Positions 1-10,306 of a stretch of 64,000 nucleotides of DNA are shown in pieces. Under the pieces are notes generated by a model. It was given only the letters and a program-made list of their open reading frames with translations, was not told where the DNA came from and searched no databases. A program made the position numbers and the translations under genes. Source of the DNA: Epinephelus fuscoguttatus (taxonomy: Eukaryota; Chordata; Actinopteri; Perciformes; Serranidae); contig NC_064757.1 in NCBI RefSeq assembly GCF_011397635.1, positions 28,467,839-28,531,838 of the forward strand, in the 5' to 3' direction. Every line of letters starts with the position of its first letter. Positions within the stretch are counted from its first letter, which is position 1.

Positions 1-279
1 AGCTGATAGAAATTGGACGTACCATTTGTTAGCTGTAACTTCCTTAAAGCATCAAATTAATCTTTATTCTCACTAAATTTGATATTTTTTGTCCTCTGGC
101 TCATGTTTTTGTCCATTTCACCTCCTGCTCATCAGTTTACATGATTGGATTTTTGGGGAAGTTGATCAGTTTACATCAGTGTGGGCTTTAGAGCCTTCTC
201 TGACAACAGCAAGAGAAGTTAGAAGTTAAAAACATGGACTGTATATGTGTTCAGTCGTCATGTCCTCATATTGTTTTAG

Positions 280-3200
280 GCTGTGAAAGACTTGAGTGTG
301 TTTCAAGTGACGTCCTCATATGTTCTGACCCAACAACTGTAGAGTGTGTGTTACATTGTCCTCATATTGTTGGGTAGCAGATGCTATACAGTGTTAGTTG
401 TTACTATAGAGTCTGGCATAATGAGCCCACATCCACCTTTGAATTTAGTTCACTGAAACAAGTATGATCATTACTTCATTAATTAGTGAGGATTTATTTT
501 ACAGAATATTTCTGACACTGTATTGTTGTGTTTTGTTGCAGACACCAAGTGTTGACATCCTGACTCAACCTTCTGCAGACCAAGAAGTGAGCGAGAGATC
601 CACTTCATCCTTCCAACAGGTAATTACACATGAATTTCTTCTCTTTGGATTTAAATATATGTCTCAGTTGGGCCCAGTGCATAAATTAAATACCCTTTCA
701 CTGAATTCAAACAGTCAGTTTGTGTGAAATGTTCATAATATCAGTGTTAGCATTACTTGTTTGTGAATAGCATAGCTGATAGAAATTGGCTGTACCATTT
801 GTTAGCTGTAACTTCCCTTAAAGCAACAAATTAATCTTTATTCTCACTAAATTTGATATTTTTTGTCCTCTGGCTCATGTTTTTGTCCATTTCACCTCCT
901 GCTCATCAGTTTACATGATTGGATTTTTGAGGAAGTTGATCAGTTTACATCAGTGTGGGCTTTAGAGCCTTCTCTGACAACAGCAGGAGAAGTTAGAAGT
1001 TAGAAACATGGACTGTATATGTGTTCAGTCGTCATGTCCTCATATTGTTTTAGGCTGTGAAAGACTTGAGTGTGTTTCAGGTGACGTCCTCATATGTTCT
1101 GACCCAACAACTGTAGAGTGTTACATTGTCCTCATATTGTTTAAGGCTGTGAAAGACTTGAGTGTGTTTCAGGTGACGTCCTCATATGTTCTGACCCAAC
1201 AACTGTAGAGTGTGTGTTACATTGTCCTCATATTGTTTAAGGCTGTGAAAGACTTGAGTGTGTTTCAGGTGACGTCCTCATATGTTCTGACCCAACAACT
1301 GTAGAGTGTGTGTTACATTGTCCTCATATTGTTGGGTAGCAGATGCTATACAGTGTTAGTTGTTACTATAGAGTCTGGCATAATGAGCCCACATCCACCT
1401 TTGAATTTAGTTCACTGAAACAAGTATGATCATTACTTCATTAATTAGTGAGGATTTATTTTACAGAATATTTCTGACACTGTATTGTTGTGTTTTGTTG
1501 CAGACACCAAGAGTTGAGATCCTGACTCAACCTTCTGCAGACCAAGAAGTGAGCGAGAGATCCACTTCATTCTTCTCCTTGGTAATTACACATGAATTTC
1601 TTCTCTTTGGAATTAAGTATATGTCTCAGTTGGGCCCAGTGCATAAATTAAATACCCTTTCACTGAATTCAAACAGTCAGTTTGTGTGAAATGTTCATAA
1701 TATCAGTGTTAGCATTACTTGTTTGTGAATAGCATAGCTGATAGAAATTGGTCGTACCATTTGTTAGCTGTAACTTCCCCTTAAAGCAACAAATTAATCT
1801 TTATTCTCACTAAATTTGATATTTTTTGTCCTCTGGCTAATGTTTTTGTCCATTTCACCTCCTGCTCATCAGTTTACATGATTGGATTTTTGAGGAAGTT
1901 GATCAGTTTACATCAGTGTGGGCTTTAGAGCCTTCTCTGACAACAGCAGGAGAAGTTAGAAGTTAGAAACATGGACTGTATATGTGTTCAGTCGTCATGT
2001 CCTCATATTGTTTTAGGCTGTGAAAGACTTGAGTGTGTTTCAGGTGACGTCCTCATATGTTCTGACCCAACAACTGTAGAGTGTGTGTTACATTGTCCTC
2101 ATATTGTTGGGTAGCAGATGCTATACAGTGTTAGTTGTTACTATAGAGTCTGGCATAATGAGCCCACATCCTCCTGTGAATTAAGTTCACTGAAACAAGT
2201 ATGATCATTACTTCATTAATTAGTGAGGATTTATTTTACAGAATATTTCTGACACTGTATTGTTGTGTTTTGTTGCAGACACCAAGTGTTGACATCCTGA
2301 CTCAACCTTCTGCAGACCAAGAAGTGAGCGAGAGATCCACTTCATCCTTCCAACAGGTAATTACACATGAATTTCTTCTCTTTGGAATTAAGTATATGTC
2401 TCAGTTGGGCCCAGTGCATAAATTAAATACCCTTTCACTGAATTCAAACAGTCAGTTTGTGTGAAATGTTCACAATATCAATGTTAGCATTACTTGTGTG
2501 TGAATAGCATAGCTGATAGAAATTGGCCGTACCATTTGTTAGCTGTAACTCCCCCTTAAAGCATCAAATTAATCTTTATTCTCACTAAATTTGATATTTT
2601 TGTTCTCTGGCTCATGCTTTTGTCCATTTCACCTCCTGCTCATCAGTTTACATGATTGGATTTCTGGGAAGTTGATCAGTTTACATCAGTGTGGGCTTTA
2701 GAGCCTTCTTTGACAACAGCAGGAGAAGTTAGAAGTTAGAAACATGGACTGTATATGTGTTCAGTCGTCATGTCCTCATATTGTTTTAGGCTGTGAAAGA
2801 CTTGAGTGTGTTTCAGGTGACGTCCTCATATGTTCTGACCCAACGACAGAGTGTGTGTTACATTGTCCTCATATTGTTGGGTAGCAGATGCCATATAGTG
2901 TTAGTTATTGCTAGTGATGGCGGAATGAAGCCTCATGAAGCATTTTCTTCATTTTCCGAGCCCAGTAGATGGTGCTCTTGGTTTAAGGAGAGAGGCTAGA
3001 AGAATAGAAATCTGGTGTGCTTTAAACCTTTTGTTGAACAAAGATCGCCATCTGGTGGGCTCAGAAAATAAAGAAATTGATTTATGAGACTTCATTCCGC
3101 CATCACTATTTATTACTTTAGAGTCTGGCATAATGAGCCCACATCCTCCTGTGAATTAAGTTCACTGAAACAAGTATGATCATTACTTCATTAATTAGTC

Positions 3201-5300
3201 AGGATTTATTTTACAGAATATTTCTGACACTGTATTATTGTGTTTTGTTGCAGACACCAAGTGCTGAGATCCTGACTCAACCTTCTGCAGACCAAGAAGT
3301 GAGCGAGAGATCCACTTCATCCTTCCAACAGGTAATTACACATGAATTTCTTCTCTTTGGAATTAAGTATATGTCTCAGTTGGGCCCAGTGCATAAATTT
3401 AATACCCTTTCACTGAATTCAAACAGTCAGTTTGTGTGAAATGTTCACAATATCAATGTTAGCATTACTTGTGTGTGAATAGCATAGCTGATAGAAATTG
3501 GCGTACCATTTGTTAGCTGTAACTTCCCTTAAAGCATCTAATTAATCTTTATTCTCACTAAATTTGATATTTTTTGTCCTTTGGTTAATGTTTTTGTCCA
3601 TTTCACCTCCTGCTCATCAGTTTACATGATTGGATTTCTGGGGAAGTTGATCAGTTTACATCAGTGTGGGCTTTAGAGCCTTCTCTGACAACAGCAAGAG
3701 AAATTAGAAGTTAGAAACATGGACTGTATATGTGTTCAGTCGTCATGTCCTCATATTGTTTTAGGCTGTGAAAGACTTGAGTGTGTTTCAAGTGACGTCC
3801 TCATATGTTCTGACCCAACAACTGTAGAGTGTGTGTTACATTGTCCTCATATTGTTGGGTAGCAGATGCTATACAGTGTTAGTTGTTACTATAGAGTCTG
3901 GCATAATGAGCCCACATCCACCTTTGAATTTAGTTCACTGAAACAAGTATGATCATTACTTCATTAATTAGTGAGGATTTATTTTACAGAATATTTCTGA
4001 CACTGTATTGTTGTGTTTTGTTGCAGACACCAAGTGTTGACATCCTGACTCAACCTTCTGCAGACCAAGAAGTGAGCGAGAGATCCACTTCATCCTTCCA
4101 ACAGGTAATTACACATGAATTTCTTCTCTTTGGATTTAAATATATGTCTCAGGTGGGCCCAGTGCATAAATTTAATACCCTTTCACTGAATTCAAACAGT
4201 CAGTTTGTGTGAAATGTTCACAATATCAGTGTTAGCATTACTTGTTTGTGAATAGCATAGCTGATAGAAATTGGCTGTACCATTTGTTAGCTGTAACTTC
4301 CCTTAAAGCATCAAATTAATCTTTATTCTCACTAAATTTGATATTTTTGTCCTCTGGCTCATGTTTTGTCCATTTCACCTCCTGCTCATCAGCTTGCATG
4401 ATTGGATTTCTGGGGAAGTTGATCAGTTTACATCAGTGTGGGCTTTAGAGCCTTCTTTGACAACAGCAGGAGAAGTTAGAAGTTAGAAACATGGACTGTA
4501 TATGTGTTCAGTCGTCATGTCCTCATATTGTTTTAGGCTGTGAAAGACTTGAGTGTGTTTCAGGTGACGTCCTCATATGTTCTGACCCAACGACTGTAGA
4601 GTGTGTGTTACATTGTCCTCATATTGTTTTAGGCTGTGAAAGACTTGAGTGTGTTTCAGGTGACGTCCTCATATGTTCTGACCCATCGACTGTAGAATGT
4701 GTGTTACATTGTTCTCATATTGTTTTAGGCTGTGAAAGACTTGAGTGTGTTTCAGGTGACGTCCTCATATGTTCTGACCCATCGACTGTAGAATGTGTGT
4801 TACATTGTCCTCATATTGTTTTAGGCTGTGAAAGACTTGAGTGTGTTTCAGGTGACGTCCTCATATGTTCTGACCCATCGACTGTAGAATGTGTGTTACA
4901 TTGTTATTCTATTCCATCCTTTTAGATTCCCAGCAGAGCACAGCACTTCAACTACATTCATCCCAGGCATCCTCAAAACACCCCAGTGGAAAGCAAGGTT
5001 TAAAAGCAATTTGTATCCACATCATTAGCTAAAATATTTTCTATCCTATCTTACTTTTTTTTTCTTTTGTTTCTATTCATGACAGCTGGGAAGGTGAAAA
5101 GCAAGTGGACAGATGATGAAGTGAAGGCTGTTGAGCAGCACATGTTGCATTTCATAACAAGCTGCAAAGTACCAGGTAAAAAGGAATGTGACTCCTGCCT
5201 CCAAGCAGAACCACTAGCTCTGAAAGACAGAGACTGGGTTGCCATCAAATACTACATTCACAATAGAATCGTAGCAACAAAAAGGAAGATGAAAAGCTAG
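280..5300 (+). CDS. 3' part of an unrecognised gene with repeated phase-0 exons
   Basis: Function unknown; the gene enters from upstream. 78-nt exons lie at 542-619, 1504-1581, 2279-2356, 3254-3331 and 4027-4104 (26 codons, TPSVDILTQPSADQ...). Each has a strong acceptor (ttttgttgcag) and a GTAATT donor. Only phase 0 is open; the other two frames hit TGA in all copies. Candidate 27-nt mini-exons (AVKDLSVFQ) lie at 280, 1054, 1146, 1242, 2017, 2790, 3765, 4537, 4633, 4729 and 4825, with ...gttttag or ...gtttaag acceptors and GTGACG donors. Exon 4934-4997 follows (QSTALQLHSS..., phase 0 in, phase 1 out), then an 88-nt intron and terminal exon 5086-5300 ending in TAG. Every repeated exon is a multiple of three, so any number can be included without a frameshift. 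Inferred product: a Ser/Thr/Gln-rich repetitive linker before a C-terminal domain. The 78-nt and last two exons are well supported; the mini-exons are less certain. Confidence 0.6.
2912..3108. mobile_element. 197-bp palindromic MITE inside one array unit
   Basis: Terminal inverted repeats TAGTGATGGCGGAATGAAG and its complement at the other end bound an insertion absent from the other four units. The interior is also largely self-complementary (...GAGCCCAGTAGATGG against CCATCTGGTGGGCTC...). The flanks gttattgc and tttattac match at 6 of 8 positions, as expected for a decayed 8-bp duplication. This points to a non-autonomous hAT-type element. It has no coding capacity of its own. Confidence 0.85.
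4505..4900 (+). repeat. 96-bp mini-repeat, four copies
   Basis: Mini-exon starts at 4537, 4633, 4729 and 4825 are exactly 96 bp apart. A shorter run of the same repeat (starts 1054, 1146, 1242; spacings 92 and 96) sits in an earlier unit, and the other units have one copy. Each copy carries an acceptor, a 27-nt candidate exon, a donor and about 69 nt of flank. Copies 2-4 share ACCCATCGACTGTAGAATG where other units have ACCCAACAACTGTAGAGTG, so this expansion is local and recent. Confidence 0.9.
5086..5300 (+). CDS. Terminal exon: W-T-D-D / C-x-x-C C-terminal domain
   Basis: The exon starts after ttcatgacag and completes a split GCT codon with the last G of exon 4934-4997. It encodes about 71 residues to a TAG stop. 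Landmarks are K-W-T-D-D-E-V-K-A-V near the start, V-P-G-K-K-E-C-D-S-C in the middle, and R-D-W-V-A-I-K-Y-Y-I-H-N-R-I near the end, finishing in a Lys/Arg-rich tail. From memory, similar C-terminal modules (W-[ST]-x-x-E ... PGK-x-[DE]-C-x-x-C ... R-[DS]-W-x-x-[VI]-K-[YF]) recur at the ends of many uncharacterised teleost proteins. The fold and role are not known to me, and the basic tail and helical pattern only weakly suggest nucleic-acid binding. A possible ATTAAA poly(A) signal lies at 5719. Confidence 0.7.
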
Positions 5301-6540
5301 AACTATATCATGTGGCCCAAGTACAATTCCATATCAGTTGAACTTAATTTTATTTTCATTCTATATCTTTTGTAAATGATGATACTCAGTTGCTCAAGTT
5401 GCTCTGTGCTACCAAATGTTCAGATTGAAGAATGAGTATTTTTTGTTTAACCCCCCACTCTCTTGGTTTTATTCACAGTACCTGCCATAATTTCTTTTAG
5501 AAAATTATGTTTAAGATGATAGGTGCATACTCTGCTCTTTCAACAAGCAATAGAGAAAGTATTTGAAAGGTTTGTTACTTTAAGCTATACCCTAAGTTTC
5601 CAGCATTGTGTTGCTGGTTTTTGAACTGAAAATTCACTGGAATTTTGGAGAAATTTGGAGGCAAGATTGCTGCATTCTCTGTGATCTATTCTGGATTCAA
5701 TTTACATATTTACTAGTAATTAAAAATAAGAATGGCAAGATGTTTTCCATGTTTTTATTTAGATGAACATTTACCACAAAATTCATAAATGCAATACAAT
5801 AATACTACTTAAAAAGTAGAAAGATCACATTTTTGATTATTTTGATTGATTATGTATCTATGGGTTTCACAATTCACCTAAACATGAAAAATCTGTGTGT
5901 GATGACTCATAAGTCACATAAACTTGACAAATCTGTGTGTGATGGCTCATAAGTCACATAAACCTGACAGTGTCCTCATAAGTCGCATTAAAATCAGGTT
6001 TGACCAAAATATAGCCCTAGCCAAAATCTCAACAGATACACACATTCCTGGAAGCATGGGGAAGAAACACTTTGATTCCCCAGCCTCTAGGACCTTGGGA
6101 AAGGTACGTTCCCATTTGTCACATTTTTGTCATATGTACTGATATGTCCTGAAAACAAGTATGTGTGTGTGTGTGTTTGCAGGTATGTGTAACCAAGGCA
6201 AAGTGACTAATGAAGCTGATTATTTCTAGCTGTCAGACAGGACATCCTGCTTGTGCTGAGGGCCATGTGGGGCTGCCACTGATGACCTCAACACATGCTG
6301 TAATTCTGAGAAAAAACTCTTGATAAACACTTCACACATACATCAATGTTTGGCTGCGGATGCCCTCATGCTAACGGATTCCGCATGCATGTCAGATTAA
6401 TGTGTTTCAATCCATCCATTGTTGAAAGATGCTTACGTGTGCCATATTTGTGTAGCTCAATTGTGCTTCGTAAATGCTCAAATCTGTTTCCAAATGTTGC
6501 AAGTGCGCTGCTCTGATCATGAAGCTGACCCATGAGAAAT
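5301..6540. other. 3' flank and AT-rich intergenic sequence
   Basis: This holds the putative 3' UTR of the preceding gene (ATTAAA at 5719-5724) followed by AT-rich sequence. A 40-bp tandem duplication (atctgtgtgtgatg[a/g]ctcat...) starts at 5891 and 5931. A short TG run lies near 6160-6176. No convincing gene is seen on either strand. Confidence 0.5.
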
Positions 6541-6544
6541 ACCC

Positions 6545-6780
6545 CAATTTGTTCTGGAGCTACAGAAACTGTCCAAGAAAGAAGGCGATACCTTAGATTC
6601 AACACTAGCACCACATGAACTCAGTAAAGCCCTAAACCAGATGCTGAATAACAAATCACCTAGCTCTGATGCTTTCCTTCCTAACTTCTGCAAACTATCG
6701 GCACATACTATTTCTACCAACTTTAGAAGCAATAAAGAAATCCCAAATTGCTTCAACACAGATACAGCCAATAAACAGTT
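6545..6780 (+). pseudogene. L1/Tx1-like LINE reverse-transcriptase fragment
   Basis: Forward translation around 6555-6775 reads ...PHELSKALNQMLNNKSPSSDAF.... This resembles the conserved start of the LINE reverse transcriptase domain in L1/Tx1-type elements ([ST]-x-x-E-L-x-x-A-[LI]-x-x-M-x-N-x-K-[SA]-P-G-x-D-G-[FL]-P), with the two glycines replaced by Ser and Ala. Weaker similarity continues through EIPNCFNTDTA. No start codon, catalytic YxDD region or 3' end is present, so it is a short dead fragment. The assignment rests on motif recognition; a translated search against Tx1/L1 ORF2 would settle it. Confidence 0.65.
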
Positions 6781-7526
6781 CTACTGTATCCCAATAGAGT
6801 GGTGCAGGAACGAGTCCTAATTGAATTTTTGCATGTTTATACTTTCCGTTCCCTCATCTCAAATTCAATGGGTTTTTTGGGCAGATGCATGAAATAAGGT
6901 CAGTAGTCAACACAAGTTTAATAGATATGCATGTTTTGTTCTACTACATTGCAAAGTCTTAGGGCTGCTGTGAAACTGTGCCTCCCTAGGGCAACAAAAA
7001 GTTTGTAACTGGGCTGAACAGCCACAAAAAGGTCCACAGGCTGGGATCAATGCATTGACCTGATGTTCTATGATATAAAATGCACCAGTAAATACCCCAC
7101 TCATGAATTTTAACACTTTAACATGATTTAAAAGAGACTACAGAGCATCATCATGTCGAACACAACTTTACAGTCTCGCTGTGGTGGGGACATCAGTGGT
7201 GTAGTTTCTTTATAGCTTAATGTTAGCTTTTTGCTTCTGGCGATTGTATTTACACTTCAAAAATAATAAAGGTGGTGTTTATTTGTGAAGATTATTGAAT
7301 AAAACTTACTGAATAAAACGTGTAACCATCATAAACCTTTGTTTGCCACAGAGGTTTTTTCTTTCTGCAGTAATGCAAAATCCAATGGAAAAATCCAATA
7401 TGGCTTTTTGATGAGGAACCAGGGTGATGCTAGCTTCCAGGTTGGCCTCCAAAAAAATCTCATCCCTCTCTATGACCCAATACAAGCATCTACCCCCCTT
7501 TGCTGTAAATGAACATTACTCTAACT
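6781..7526. other. Intergenic, no feature recognised
   Basis: AT-rich sequence with only short chance ORFs on both strands and no splice-supported coding potential. Confidence 0.4.
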
Positions 7527-7738
7527 CAGGGGTAGGCAACTTGCGGCTCTGGACCTGCATGATTCTCTTTAGCCCCTCTCCAGTGGTTCCCTGTGGCTCT
7601 GACAAATAATATTATGTGGAAATGATGATGATGTTTATATGTTATAGGCCTATAGTACATTCTCCAATTGTAAACATGTAAAGCCTCTATACCAAATAAA
7701 ACAATAATCTTTACATTTCCGCAACTAAAACGTGCCTT

Positions 7739-7795
<57 letters not shown>
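7739..7795. repeat. (ATCA)n tetranucleotide repeat
   Basis: About 14 uninterrupted copies. It is the tail of the minus-strand LINE 3' end described at 7739-8165, not an independent microsatellite. Confidence 0.95.
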
Positions 7796-8165
7796 GTTTA
7801 CTGAACACACTCGGGTCCATAAAAGCACATACAACATTTAAAAACACACAAAGACATAAAAGAAAAAAATCAATGAACAAGGCACTGGTACCAATATGTC
7901 CAAAACTGGGAACCATATCTGACAGTGCTAAACTTGGGGTTAGTCGACACCTGGATAACACCATTCATTGACCCGTTTAGACGGCATATAAATTTATACA
8001 TCAAGTTCCTCAGCAGAGCTTCAAAGGTATGAATTCTGGCCGTGCAGAACAGTTCAGTGGCACTGTTCCACCTGGGCTTGTTCAACAGAATCATTAAACA
8101 GTCATTGTATGCAACCCGTGGTTTGTGATGGCTCTCCTTCCTAAACTTCACCCACAACGGGGCAG
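7739..8165 (-). pseudogene. LINE ORF2 C-terminus with (TTGA)n tail
   Basis: A 95-codon minus-strand reading frame (8157 down to 7870) reads ...YNDCLMILLNKPRWNSATEL..., then LLRNLMYKFICRLN and a stop. This pattern (A-Y-N-D-x-x-R/M-x-L-L-x-x-P-R-W-x-S-A-x-x-[ML]-F, then L-R-N-L-[MI]-Y-[KR]-F-x-C-R) is the conserved C-terminal tail of fish jockey/L2-type non-LTR reverse transcriptases. It is followed by about 75 nt of 3' UTR and the repeat 7739-7795, which reads (TTGA)n on this strand, the expected 3' tail. It is 5'-truncated, as LINE insertions usually are. Confidence 0.8.
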
Positions 8166-8595
8166 TATATATGCCTATATAAATATATCTATATCTATCC
8201 TTATATACTGCCTGGTATCTTTTCCTTGTAGTTTTGCTGAACCTCAGTATTAGTGGCTAGTCTTGAATCTTCCTAGCTGGTTAGTTATAGATGGCAAATC
8301 CAAAAAGGTAAAAGTCTTGCAATAAAATAAAGAATTTAGCAGTGCATGGACTGATTTATTTGCTTTCACTGCCAGCTCTGCAAAGTTAAAATACCAAATA
8401 ATCATAAACAGTGCCCTGTAGAGTGGCCACCTTGTGGTAATATGTGAATGAATGCTCATTTAGACTATAAGTAGAGGCTAATTTAGGCTTAATAGGCTGT
8501 TTTACCTTCATTAAAAGCCTCAAATATCTTTTGCGGCTCGGCACAGATTTTTGTTCTGAAAAAAAATGGCTCTTTTGGTAGGGTTGCAGATCACA

Positions 8596-10306
8596 GTCAC
8601 ACAGTAACTAAAAAAGTGGGAAAGCCGGTCCCCATTTATAGCTTTCTTCACTCTGGATAAACAAATATTAAACAAATACAACAACACTAATGTTAAACCA
8701 TCTTACATGAAGTCAAGCTTCCTACTTGCTTATTTTACCCTTATTTTGTTGTTACTCATGTTCATCTTTAAATATTGTACACTGCTGTGCATGTATCTTT
8801 CTCCAAACAAGGTTCAGTTGCAAACTTAATTAAAAATTCTTCTAAATAATCAGTTGCACAGCAGTTTATATATAATTTCATAACCTGTCCTTGAAGTGGT
8901 TTGTGTGTGTGTGTGTGTGCCTAAGAGAGCGAGTGTGTGTTTTGTGTACATATGCTGACATCTGTTCCCCTCCAGGTCGAAGGTGGAAAAACCTCTGGGT
9001 CAACCCTAACAAATGACTGATGGAGTCCAATCAGAGTCTTTATTTAAAGAAGGGTATATGGGTCTCTGTATTTGGGGCACACAGCAGCGGACTCATATGT
9101 AACCCTGTCTGTTCAGCACCAGACCTTCTCACTCCACGTCCTTGCAGTCCCATAGACTCAGGCGCAGCCCACATTTCACTGGAGGGGCGCAAAATGTCTC
9201 TGGAAATGGTTTTGGGGTTTGAGGCCTCACTGAGTGTTGATTTTAATTGAGCGCAAGTATGTGTGTGTGTTTGATGTATGTGGGTGTGTGCTCTCTCACA
9301 TATACACCGCATATACAAACACACAGACACATCTGCAGTGTGTTTGCGCATATGCATTTGTGTTTGCAGTGTGTGTGTGCTTGTGGGGTTGAAAGAGATA
9401 AAGAGGGATCATCCACATGTATTGTATGATCTTAATTACTTAAATAAACTTTGGCTGTCATATCAAACCTTGCACTTGTGCCTTTCAAATTTTTGAAACA
9501 CTACACTGCCAAAATTCCTTGTGTGTTCGCCCAGTCACCAGAGGAAAATATAGGCGTTGTATGATTCTGCAACCCATGTTACATTTCTACAATTCACACA
9601 TATCATATCAGTGTTTCGAAAGTGCTGTAGTTCTGATTACATGCATATGAGCTGACATTGTCTCCAGTAGAGGGATGGTGGAGGGCGTGACACCTAGACA
9701 AGATGACTGCTAAACTGGTTGTTTTTTTAGCAAGGCATCGTGGCATTTCCAGCTATGATTGTGCCACCAAAAACAGCTATTTTATCCTAAACATGATCTT
9801 TTCCTAACCATAATCAAGTTGTTTTTGTACCCAAACATAACCACATGTTAACCACAGCACTGTTGAATCTCACAGAAATGTAAAGTTTCAATACATCTGC
9901 AACATAATAAAATATAATAATAATAATAACAATATACAAATGGTACATATCTGTGGTTTGCAGAGATGCACACTGCCAATATTTATTCTGGCAATTGGGC
10001 TGCAGGCTATATGGACATCAGAAGACAAAGATAGAAATTTGAATTTGTAGATGTCCATCCAACAGCCTCATTGTCACATACTGTATAGAGCATGTATTCC
10101 AGGTCTGTTCAATGAATCTGTAACAGAAAAACTGAATCAAAGTCATGATTCTTTCGGTGTAATAACAAACACATTGTTGAAAAGGATCACTTGCTGGTTG
10201 ATAATAACAAAACTTTTCTTAAAGGTACATCATGAACAGAGAGCTTTGAAAATGATTGCATTTCATATGTGCATGCTGTACTTTAGATAATAGTATATCT
10301 ATAACA
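8596..10306. other. Intergenic with TG-rich blocks
   Basis: (TG)n-like blocks lie near 8901-8945 and 9257-9385. ORFs across them on both strands are low-complexity artefacts. Around 9770-9865 sits the phrase ...cctaaccataatcaagttg... common in teleost dispersed repeats. No gene is seen. Confidence 0.45.

Larger units (their letters stand above)
1..4930 (+). repeat. Tandem array of ~775-bp exon-bearing units
   Basis: The 78-nt exon recurs at 542, 1504, 2279, 3254 and 4027, giving spacings of 962, 775, 975 and 773 bp. The two long spacings are explained: the 962-bp one has two extra copies of a ~96-bp mini-repeat, and the 975-bp one has a 197-bp MITE. The underlying period is therefore about 775 bp. 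Position 1 already lies inside a unit, so the array begins before the window. It ends at the unique last exons near 4930. Copies differ by scattered substitutions and 1-2 nt indels in the introns, while the exon stays open in every copy. This pattern is tandem duplication of genomic segments, not retrocopying, because introns are included. Confidence 0.95.
7527..8595 (+). mobile_element. Decayed hAT-type element hosting a LINE insertion
   Basis: The left end CAGGGGTAGGCAACTTGCGG and following gtggctctgac, plus a right end with tttgcggctcg ... tggctcttttggtagggttgc, match the imperfect inverted ends of hAT elements that open with CAGGGGTnGGCAAC. The right terminus is eroded, so its boundary is approximate. 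The same left end in reverse orientation occurs at 23130-23191. No transposase is visible; the interior is occupied by a LINE 3' end on the minus strand. Confidence 0.65.

Noticed and set aside
464..727. 87-codon ORF present in each 775-bp unit
   Set aside because: It is the 78-nt exon read through into both flanking introns; the strong splice sites inside explain it better.
4505..4900. CRISPR-like direct repeats
   Set aside because: The period is 96 bp with homologous, not unique, spacers, in a eukaryotic exon array.
4491..4925. 144-codon Cys-rich ORF as an independent gene
   Set aside because: It runs across acceptor and donor sites of the mini-repeat, exists only because 96 is divisible by three, and is broken in other units. 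Kept only as a low-interest finding.
9020..9496. Overlapping ORFs on both strands
   Set aside because: They arise from TG/CA-rich sequence with no domain or splice context.
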